NCBI GenBank assembly: GCA_029777095.1
Contig: JAKOTS010000035.1
Location: 1 to 41,875 of the forward strand
Direction: 5' to 3'
DNA: 41,875 bases
Source of the DNA: Actinomycetes bacterium
Lineage (GTDB): Bacteria > Actinomycetota > Actinomycetes > Actinomycetales > Microbacteriaceae
Shown: positions 35,706 through 41,875 of the stretch, one piece after another
Numbering within the stretch: position 1 is the stretch's first letter
Layout of the letters: the number at the start of each line of letters is the position of its first letter
The notes under the pieces: model-generated
Database searches by the model: none
What the model saw: the letters and a program-made list of their open reading frames with translations, nothing else
What the model was told of the DNA's origin: nothing
Position numbers and translations under genes: made by a program

Positions 35706-36944
35706 ATGAGCAACGGTACGGCTAGCCCTCGAATTGCTGTCGAGGCCGTCTCGCACGAGACGCTCGACTGGTCCCCGCGCGCGCCCGAGATGTATTCGCG
35801 AGCTGAAGTGCTGCGTCAGACCGGGACCTACGAGGCAACGATCACTGCTTCTCTTGCTGGCTGGGATCCCCGTATATCCGGTGAAGATGCCGCTGACATC
35901 GAAGACGCCACCCGACAGCTCGTGCTCTTCGATGAGCATGCCCAGCGCACGCTCGGTACGGAGAACGCCGCTCTCGGCCCGATGTCGGCGATCCTGCTGC
36001 GCACAGAGTCTGCATCGAGCTCGCAGATCGAGCAGCTGACGACATCAGCGAAGCAGCTCGCCCTCGCCGAGATCGACGAGGGCGACAAGCAGAACGCGCT
36101 CACTGTCATCGGCAACGTCCGCGCGATGGAGGCCGCGCTCCAGCTTTCGGATGACATCACGGAGGATGCCATCCTTCAGATGCACCGTGCGCTCCTGCTG
36201 CACCAACCTGGTCTCGAGCATGAAGCCGGCCGCTACCGCGAGCAGCAGGTCTGGATCGGCAGTGGGAACGCTGGGCCGCTCTTGGCTCAGTTCGTTGCGC
36301 CCCACCATGCCCGCATTCACGGTGCAATCTCTGATCTGGTCGACTTCATCGCCCGGCAAGATCTCTCAGTCCTCGTCCAAGTCGCTGTCGCACATGCCCA
36401 GTTCGAGACCATCCACCCGTTCGTCGACGGCAACGGAAGAACCGGGCGCGCACTCGCGCAGTCGATCCTTCGCAACAAGGGTCTTGTCGGATCGGCAGCG
36501 GTACCGATTTCGGCAGGGCTGCTCGTGAACACGAATCGCTACTTCGCAGCACTCGGCGCGTTTCGTGATGGTGACGCCGGCCCCATCATCAGGTCGTTCG
36601 CCGCCGCCAGCCGCATCGCCGCGGCATCCGGGACCAAGCTCGTTGATGACCTCGCAGCGCAGCTGGATGAATCCCGCGCCAAGCTGACTGGGCTGCGCGC
36701 AGACGCGACCGCGTGGAAAGTGCTCCCAACTCTTGTCGGTCAGCCCGCCGTGAACTCGAGATACCTCCAGCAGGTGCTCGGTCTCGGTGACATGGCGGCC
36801 CTTCGCGCGCTCGACGCACTCGTTGACCGCGGTGTCCTCTCTGAGTCAACTGGCAAGGCTCGCAGTCGCATCTGGCAACATCGCGGCATCTTCGAGGTGC
36901 TCGATGCGTATGCGGAGTCGATCAGGCGAATGTCGACGCGTTGA
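35706..36944 (+). CDS. Fic family protein (probable AMP transferase, class II)
   Basis: 412 residues. The N-terminal Fic_N region contains the inhibitory helix SSSQIEQ: S105 and E109 fit (S/T)xxxE, but the next residue is Gln110, where Gly or Asn is usual. The catalytic motif HPFVDGNGRTGR is complete (residues 237-248, His237), and a C-terminal winged-helix-like part follows (about 345-412). Family members add AMP to target proteins, and Glu109 would hold the enzyme in check. Targets are unknown. ATG 35706 fits the leaderless -10; GTG 35703 is an alternative. It stands alone, with no partner antitoxin gene, as expected for class II. Confidence 0.92.
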   Translation: MSNGTASPRIAVEAVSHETLDWSPRAPEMYSRAEVLRQTGTYEATITASLAGWDPRISGEDAADIEDATRQLVLFDEHAQRTLGTENAALGPMSAILLRTESASSSQIEQLTTSAKQLALAEIDEGDKQNALTVIGNVRAMEAALQLSDDITEDAILQMHRALLLHQPGLEHEAGRYREQQVWIGSGNAGPLLAQFVAPHHARIHGAISDLVDFIARQDLSVLVQVAVAHAQFETIHPFVDGNGRTGRALAQSILRNKGLVGSAAVPISAGLLVNTNRYFAALGAFRDGDAGPIIRSFAAASRIAAASGTKLVDDLAAQLDESRAKLTGLRADATAWKVLPTLVGQPAVNSRYLQQVLGLGDMAALRALDALVDRGVLSESTGKARSRIWQHRGIFEVLDAYAESIRRMSTR

Positions 36945-36993
36945 TCAGGGATTCCTGCTCGCAAGAAGCATCCGTCACTGCCAAGCTGACCTT

Positions 36994-37371
36994 ATGAAGA
37001 AGATTTCGTACCTGGCCATCGCCGCAATTGCCGCGGCATTTACGCTCACCGCTTGCTCCTCGCCCGCGGGGGACAAGCCTGTGATCGCACCGGTCACGAT
37101 GGAGGCGAGCGAGCTGCAGGGCACGACCGTTGACCTGATCGTCGGCCAGGTGCTGAACATTGATACCGGCTCGCTCGCGGTCGACAGCTACAGCGGAAAG
37201 GTAGCCGACCCATCCATCGCGAAGTTCGTTGCGGGCCGTGAAGACGCCAGCGCAACGTTCAATCCTGGCGTCGAGGCGCTCGCCGCAGGCTCGACCGCGG
37301 TAACCCTGACGAACGAGCAGGGCGGAATCCAGCCCCTCGAGTTCACCGTGAGCGTTCGCCCCGAGAAGTAG
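36994..37371 (+). CDS. Small lipoprotein
   Basis: A 125-residue predicted lipoprotein. KKISYLAIAAIAAAFTLTAC gives the signal peptide, with Cys21 as the lipid attachment site. The mature part is beta-rich (VDLIVGQVLNIDTGS, FTVSVRPEK) and could be a single immunoglobulin-like domain. Family not recognised. I start it at ATG 36994, since a lipoprotein signal begins there; no ribosome site is visible. Confidence 0.78.
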   Translation: MKKISYLAIAAIAAAFTLTACSSPAGDKPVIAPVTMEASELQGTTVDLIVGQVLNIDTGSLAVDSYSGKVADPSIAKFVAGREDASATFNPGVEALAAGSTAVTLTNEQGGIQPLEFTVSVRPEK

Positions 37372-37393
37372 GCCCGGCGATAGAGTCGGCGTC

Positions 37394-38221
37394 ATGAGTG
37401 AACAAGCGCCTGCGAGCACCGAGTTGAGCTGGAATGAGTCCGTGGCGATCGAACCCATAGGCGATGACCGCTTTCGCGCTCGGGTCGGCGAGCAGTGGAA
37501 GTCGCTCCAGGGTGTGCATGGCGGCGTCGTTGCAGCCCTCGCCCTGACGGCAACCGAGCGGGTCTTGGCCGACTTGGGCGTTGACCCGGCCACGACGCTG
37601 CGCGCGGCAACGTTCGGCTACGTGAGCGGCAACGTACAGGGCGACCTTGAGATCGACGTCGAGGTCGTCCGGCGGGGCCGAGCGATGATCACCTCGCACG
37701 CCACGACGAGCCAGGGTGGCAAGACGACCACGGTTGCACGGTTCCACCATTCGACGCCGTGGGAAGGTCCCGTCTACAGTGCGGCTCCACCCATGCCGGT
37801 CCGCCCGGAGGGCACGGTGCGCCTCGCGCGGCCCGGCGAACCGACGCACATCAATAACGTCGAGACGTACCTGCATCCAGACACGACAATCTTCGCGGGG
37901 CAAGAGCGTGCCGAGTGGCTCGCGTGGAGTAGGCCGAAGCAGGGCTCAAGCTTCGACAGCGCGTGGCTCGCGATGTTCGGCGACTATTTTCCGCCGGCAG
38001 TCTTCGCCCGCGCGACGGGCCCCCAACGCGCGGTGACGATCGAGTATTCGTTGCAGATCCACGACGCACGTGGGCAATGGACACTGGGCGACGACGAATA
38101 TCTCGCCGTCCGGATGCACGCGTTCCACTCCAACGACGGGTTCGCCGTTGAGGATGGCTGGATCTACCTGCCCGACGGCTCGTTGTTGGCGACTGTTCGA
38201 CAGACCCGCCTCGCCGGCTGA
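37394..38221 (+). CDS. Acyl-CoA thioesterase-like (TesB/4HBT_3 type) protein
   Basis: A 275-residue protein with a double hot-dog layout. The N-terminal half has GVHGGVVAALAL and TLRAATFGYVSGNVQGDLEIDVEVVRRGRAM, typical of TesB-like thioesterases, and the C-terminal half ends VEDGWIYLPDGSLLATVRQTRLAG. It should hydrolyse an acyl-CoA, but the chain specificity is unknown. TAGAGT ends seven bases before ATG 37394, so leaderless translation is possible. It is alone on its transcript. Confidence 0.88.
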   Translation: MSEQAPASTELSWNESVAIEPIGDDRFRARVGEQWKSLQGVHGGVVAALALTATERVLADLGVDPATTLRAATFGYVSGNVQGDLEIDVEVVRRGRAMITSHATTSQGGKTTTVARFHHSTPWEGPVYSAAPPMPVRPEGTVRLARPGEPTHINNVETYLHPDTTIFAGQERAEWLAWSRPKQGSSFDSAWLAMFGDYFPPAVFARATGPQRAVTIEYSLQIHDARGQWTLGDDEYLAVRMHAFHSNDGFAVEDGWIYLPDGSLLATVRQTRLAG

Positions 38222-38240
38222 GCGCGCGTCCGTCGCGCGC
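38222..38240 (+). terminator. Weak terminator-like hairpin after the thioesterase gene
   Basis: GCGCGCG and CGCGCGC pair around TCCGT immediately after the stop codon. No T-run follows, so confidence is low. The gap 38222-38433 also holds the promoter of the next gene. Confidence 0.35.
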
Positions 38241-38310
38241 CCGGCCCGGCCGACAGAAACGCACGCGCGGCCGACAAGAATGAGGGCTGTCGCCTCGCCG
38301 ACGTAAGGAA

Positions 38311-38316
38311 TACAAT
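38311..38316 (+). promoter_or_regulatory. -10 element of the 38434 gene
   Basis: TACAAT is a strong -10; the -35 is poor. It would give a 5' leader of about 110 bases with a small hairpin (GGCTC/GAGCC, 38326-38339). Confidence 0.5.
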
Positions 38317-38433
38317 GTTGCCGCTGGCTCTGGGGAGCCGCATCATCATCGTCACGGTAGGTGAGCTTTCGACCATCCGCGAGCCACGATTTCCGGCACA
38401 CCTCGTTGTCCATCTGCGTAGTGCGGAGCCGAC

Positions 38434-40695
38434 ATGCCTGGCAATGACCATCCCGAACGCGTCGAGGCGCCGGCCATCGTCACAATCGATGACTGGGTTC
38501 GCAATGAGGTCGAGTACGCGGCCCGTCGCCCGTCGAGTGCTCCGTCGTGGCAGAGGTTCGCCGACCTGCCCGTGCCCGACGGCGACGTCGCTCTGTGGAT
38601 CACTCGCCCGCGCGATCTGGTCGCGCTCCTCACGGTCTGGCATGCCGTCGACCTGTTGCCTGCAACGAACGGTGGGGCTGCAGTCATTTCGGCTCGCGCG
38701 GGGGCGACGCTCTCCGTGCATCTGCCGTTCCAGCACGCCCAAGAGCGCGCTTGGTACGAGAAAGAGACAAAGGCATACGCTCCCGACCCCGTGAGCCCGC
38801 AGAGTGGCCCGAAGCCGGCCGCCGATCCGCCAACGACCGCCGCGTTTCGGCGCGGGCCCGCAGATTTTCGCGCGGCGCGCGGCACACGGCTCGTGTTCGA
38901 TCTGCCCGAGGGCACGACTGTCCAGGTTGCGAGCGAGCCGATCCTCGCGCTGCTCCCGACGCTCACGATGCGTGTCCACGCGCTCGCGACCCCGTACGTC
39001 GCGTCGTCGTATCCGGCGCCCGCTCAGCCCCCGCGCCTGAATTCGCGCATCATCCGACTGTCTGAAGAGCTCTTGGCGCAGGTTTCGGGCGACCAGGTCA
39101 CGATCTCGGTCCCGACAGCGAAGCAGCGGGCGCAGTACCCACTTGCGACGGATGCCGCGGCCCAGGCAAGTGCCGAAACGTCGATCCAGGAGCTCCGCTC
39201 GAAGTTGCCAGGGTTGCGAGTGCAATACAGGAATGCCGTCGAGATCGCGACGTTGCCCAAGTGGCTCATCCCGGACGTCAAACCACGGCGTGCCGCGCGC
39301 GGCGCGGTGTTCAGCACTCCGCCCGAGGCCGACCGCACGGCGATCGAGGCACCGTTTCGCCTCGTGCTCTCACCCGACCTCGGCGCCCGGTGGGTACACG
39401 CGACGGCTCCTGTTCGGGCGTCGGGAGATGCCCGAAACGTCGAGCTCTGGCACAGCAGGCTCGGTCGGCTTCCAGCGAGCGCGAACGCGAACGCGGAGGA
39501 CAGCACCCCGCCGACCGACGCGCCGACCCCCGAACGCATCGTGCGCGCGATCTGGACGCGCGATCGCGACCACCTCACGGCGGCGCAGTGGCAGTCGCCC
39601 GACTCGGATTGGGGCGATGAGGGTTCGACGGGCGCATACGTTGGTCCGCTGGCGCCACCCGCGTCACCCGATAGAGACAAGCATCCCTTCCCTTCGAGTC
39701 TCAACCGCTCCGACCGGCATCGGCTCGTGCGCCAGTCGTCGGAGACGATCGGTGTCGCCGGGCGGGATCTCATCGAGCCGTACCCCGTCGCAGCGCACCG
39801 CCTGTGGCTCTCGGCGTTCGGCGCAACGCTCGATTTGCACGCCCACTGGGACACGACCCCGTACTCGCTCGCGAAGATCCCGTCGATCCTCGCGTGGGAC
39901 CACATCGCGAGCTTCGGTCGCGACCAGTTCGTGCGCGTCGTGTACCCGGGCTACCTCTTTCCGCTCGGGCACAAGGCCGTGCTTGTGAAGATCACCGAGC
40001 GCAAGGTTCGTCTCGAGCCAAAGACGCCGCACCGACCCATCGCCGGCCTCTTTCAGAAGCAGTTCGTCGCGGTCATCGAGCGCGACCGGTCGTACACTCA
40101 GCGCGACCTGCCGTTCCGTGATGCGCACCTCGGGCCTGCCGTCACGCCGTCGCTCGATGCTCCGGGCAGCGGCGAAGGCATCAACTCGTACTTCTGGCCG
40201 ATGGTCGAGGGCACGCCGTTCTGCTTCGACGTCGACGCGACCGACCACGCTGGCCGTGACCTGCCGTTCACCGCCCCGCTCCTGTGGGTTGCGGCCCACC
40301 TCGACGACGCGACGGCTGTGCGAAACGAATACCACGGGGGAGGCGCGGCCGAGAAGTCGTCGCGCCGCGTGATTGACCTCGGCGCGCGTGTGGTGACCCT
40401 TTACCGAGACCCCGTTGATCTCGACAAGCGCGCCGCGGCGTCGGCCGACATGCCCGTCGAGCGTTTTCGCCTCACGGGTGACCCACGAATCGGCGGGTCC
40501 GAACCGCACATCGGCACGGTCGATGTCGTCGTTGAGGCCGCGCGAACGCTCGCCGACACTCCGCCCACGACGATCGGACTCACAACGTCCAGTGCCGTAG
40601 TCATTACGGCACTTTATTCGGCACGCTCACGCGCGGCGCGTCAGGCCGGAAACGCCGTTAAATCCACAGTCCCGCCAGGGGCGTTTGGTCGGTGA
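38434..40695 (+). CDS. Large uncharacterised protein, probably C-terminally truncated
   Basis: 753 residues with no signal peptide, membrane helix or known catalytic motif that I can name. Recognisable segments are APFRLVLSPDLGARWVHA, VELWHSRLGRLP, NRSDRHRLVRQSSE, LSAFGATLDLHAHWDTTP and GRDQFVRVVYPGYLFPLGHK. I associate these with very large uncharacterised bacterial proteins, where similar segments are followed by several hundred more residues; this recollection cannot be checked here. The last 40 residues lose the earlier composition, and the frame stays open after the TGA for 23 more codons, to 40764. CGGAG lies seven bases before ATG 38434. Confidence 0.7.
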   Translation: MPGNDHPERVEAPAIVTIDDWVRNEVEYAARRPSSAPSWQRFADLPVPDGDVALWITRPRDLVALLTVWHAVDLLPATNGGAAVISARAGATLSVHLPFQHAQERAWYEKETKAYAPDPVSPQSGPKPAADPPTTAAFRRGPADFRAARGTRLVFDLPEGTTVQVASEPILALLPTLTMRVHALATPYVASSYPAPAQPPRLNSRIIRLSEELLAQVSGDQVTISVPTAKQRAQYPLATDAAAQASAETSIQELRSKLPGLRVQYRNAVEIATLPKWLIPDVKPRRAARGAVFSTPPEADRTAIEAPFRLVLSPDLGARWVHATAPVRASGDARNVELWHSRLGRLPASANANAEDSTPPTDAPTPERIVRAIWTRDRDHLTAAQWQSPDSDWGDEGSTGAYVGPLAPPASPDRDKHPFPSSLNRSDRHRLVRQSSETIGVAGRDLIEPYPVAAHRLWLSAFGATLDLHAHWDTTPYSLAKIPSILAWDHIASFGRDQFVRVVYPGYLFPLGHKAVLVKITERKVRLEPKTPHRPIAGLFQKQFVAVIERDRSYTQRDLPFRDAHLGPAVTPSLDAPGSGEGINSYFWPMVEGTPFCFDVDATDHAGRDLPFTAPLLWVAAHLDDATAVRNEYHGGGAAEKSSRRVIDLGARVVTLYRDPVDLDKRAAASADMPVERFRLTGDPRIGGSEPHIGTVDVVVEAARTLADTPPTTIGLTTSSAVVITALYSARSRAARQAGNAVKSTVPPGAFGR

Positions 40696-40793
40696 CCTGC
40701 GCGAATTCGGTGTGCCGGTCGAGCCGCTGTGAAGCCGACTGTGTCAATTCAGGGGCTCGCAGTCTGACGGGCTCGCATCAAGAGTTTGCTGGC

Positions 40794-41360
40794 TCAACTG
40801 CGAACAGCCGGGAAACCGGGCGAGGCACCATCATCGTGTGAGGTTCGCGCGGACCACTTCAAAGTGACAAGGAGCACTCCGCCGGCGACGGCTCCTAGAG
40901 CGAAGAACACATAGCTGTAATCCGGAGAAACCAGTGAGGCTGCCGCTAGGAGCATTACGAGGGTCGAGCAGATGGAACCGCCCGCGAGCACGGATGCGAG
41001 TATGGCTGACGTCCACTCGTGGCGGATGAGACAGACGGCGACTCCCGTCAAGAACGCTAGTGACGCTAGCGCGGCCCAGAACGCGAGCGGGATCGGAACG
41101 AAGTAACCGATGAGGAATCCCGACCAGCATAAGAGCCATAGCGCAGTCCCAGACACGAACATGGCGCGCGCAAGTGTGTGTTCGAAAACGCTGAGTGATA
41201 GCAGAGATGCGCCAAGGATCATGACAAAACCGAGCGCTTGGAGAAGAAAGACGAGCGTGTAGGCGCGTTGCCCGACGTAGTCGATGGCGAGAGGAAGCAG
41301 CAGTGAGAGTCCGCCGCCAATCATCAAGACAGAGGCGACGATCCTTATCGTGCGATTCAT
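40794..41360 (-). CDS. Six-helix membrane protein of unknown function
   Basis: A 188-residue hydrophobic protein with six predicted membrane helices (about 7-28, 34-56, 65-90, 92-111, 117-142, 148-167) and a short hydrophilic tail. No family is recognised. By eye its DNA is clearly less GC-rich than the flanking genes, and its codons are less biased towards G/C in third positions, which suggests recent transfer. No ribosome site is seen before ATG 41360. Confidence 0.65.
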   Translation of the reverse strand: MNRTIRIVASVLMIGGGLSLLLPLAIDYVGQRAYTLVFLLQALGFVMILGASLLSLSVFEHTLARAMFVSGTALWLLCWSGFLIGYFVPIPLAFWAALASLAFLTGVAVCLIRHEWTSAILASVLAGGSICSTLVMLLAAASLVSPDYSYVFFALGAVAGGVLLVTLKWSARTSHDDGASPGFPAVRS

Positions 41361-41379
41361 GGGCTTGGCCGAAGCAGAT

Positions 41380-41391
41380 CACATATATGTG
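41380..41391 (-). promoter_or_regulatory. AT-rich palindrome upstream of the membrane protein gene
   Basis: CACATATATGTG is a perfect 12-base palindrome, 20 bases before ATG 41360. It could hold the -10 and an operator, but no partner -35 is convincing. Confidence 0.35.
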
Positions 41392-41457
41392 TGAAGGTCA
41401 ATCCCGCCTCGCCTCGGATCGCTGCGTCGAAACTCCGGCTCGGAGCGATAGAGCAGG

Positions 41458-41581
41458 GGGTACGCTCGCCGTGGCGGGTGGTGGCATCCCGGGCTCCGCG
41501 ATCGGTGTCGCCGGGTTCTTCCTCGTCGCTGGTGCATCGATGTTTGCACTGCACCGCAGGCCGAAGACCAGCTCGCAGTAG
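41458..41581 (+). pseudogene. Remnant of a sortase-anchored surface protein C-terminus
   Basis: In the frame ending at 41581 the sequence reads LAVAGGGIPGSAIGVAGFF, then LVAGASMFALHRRP and a short tail: a motif, a hydrophobic helix and a basic end, as in sorting signals. The LAxTG-type motif has Ala in place of Thr, and no upstream surface domain is present in the frame. I read it as a decayed 3' fragment. The gap 41361-41624 holds only this and the palindrome at 41380. Confidence 0.5.
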
Positions 41582-41624
41582 TACCGCCATCGATGGCGAG
41601 TTGCCAACGAAGAGGAGCACAACG

Positions 41625-41875
41625 ATGACCGCCATCCTCGACTTCGTGCGGAATCTCGTCGCACCGCTCACGCGCACGCGCCTGTTTCGTCGCCTCGGTC
41701 CCGTCCTTTTGCCGCCGATCGAAACCGTGGTCGCGTTCGTGTCGCGGGGGCGCGTGCAGGTGAGCGGCCTGCTCGTGCCGTCACTCGTCCTGCACACGAT
41801 TGGTGCGCGCAGTGGCGAACCGCGAGACGTCCCCCTGATGTACACACCCGACGGCCATGGGCGGGCAATCGTTGC
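41625..41875 (+). CDS. Nitroreductase/deazaflavin-dependent oxidoreductase, DDN family (5' part)
   Basis: The first 83 residues of a gene that runs off the window. HTIGARSGEPRDVPLMYTPD is the conserved segment of the deazaflavin (F420)-dependent nitroreductase family (PF04075). The preceding LFRRLGPVLLPPIETVVAFVSRGRV is the usual N-terminal region. AGGAG (41613-41617) lies seven bases before ATG 41625. F420 use is a family expectation. Confidence 0.85.
   Translation, partial: MTAILDFVRNLVAPLTRTRLFRRLGPVLLPPIETVVAFVSRGRVQVSGLLVPSLVLHTIGARSGEPRDVPLMYTPDGHGRAIV

Noticed and set aside
35570..41875. A complete integrated element with tRNA-Ser as attachment site
   Set aside because: I found no second copy of the tRNA 3' end, no integrase and no phage or conjugation genes in the window.

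Overview
The window is high-GC, densely packed chromosomal DNA from an actinobacterium. The most likely group is Micrococcales, family Microbacteriaceae; this is inferred from gene content and order, because there is no rRNA to test it. The evidence is the block tilS-hpt-ftsH-folE-folP-folB-folK-DUF3180-PH-PH-DUF2520-lysS, a DUF4192 gene, a short ArgA-type acetyltransferase, ClpC without CtsR, and many promoters whose -10 hexamer ends exactly six bases before the start codon (leaderless mRNAs). Most of the window is conserved core chromosome.

Layout. Positions 1-400 hold a minus-strand tRNA operon (Glu-Asp-Phe) with its promoter. 507-3587 hold a secreted M23 peptidase, inorganic pyrophosphatase (minus) and tilS. 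3642-9636 hold two paralogous three-gene cassettes on either side of hpt. Each has an 89-residue helical protein, a protein of about 630 residues with a helical N-terminus and an alpha/beta-hydrolase C-terminus, and a lipoprotein, all joined by 4-base GTGA overlaps. 9813-19181 is the ftsH, folate and lysS operon region. 19200-23096 hold a DUF4192 gene, a small membrane protein, cardiolipin synthase and a lipoprotein with two similar halves. 23507-24477 is an autoregulated-looking XRE/DUF2975 pair. 24635-32440 hold clpC, an ArgA-like acetyltransferase, a GNAT gene, a small hypothetical gene, radA and a MmyB-type regulator. 32517-35368 hold ilvD and ldh, which converge and overlap. From tRNA-Ser at 35504 onward the content looks accessory: a Fic protein, a small lipoprotein, a thioesterase-like protein, a large unrecognised protein that may be truncated, a lower-GC membrane protein, a sortase-signal remnant, and the start of a deazaflavin-dependent oxidoreductase.

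How the genes work together. folE-folP-folB-folK encode successive folate-pathway steps and are translationally coupled. hpt is in the same block, and the second hydrolase cassette has no promoter of its own, so it is probably co-transcribed with hpt. The two cassettes are the best candidate for an undescribed system. Their layout (small helical partner, helical-N-terminus lipase-like protein, diverging lipoprotein) resembles type VII-secreted lipase toxins with lipoprotein immunity proteins. No secretion ATPase is present here, so export is an inference.

Non-coding structure. The three intergenic gaps longer than 300 bases (23097-23506, 27155-27532, 29409-29713) all carry members of one palindromic repeat family, next to G-rich tandem repeats. 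Several other palindromes overlap -10 elements and look like operators.
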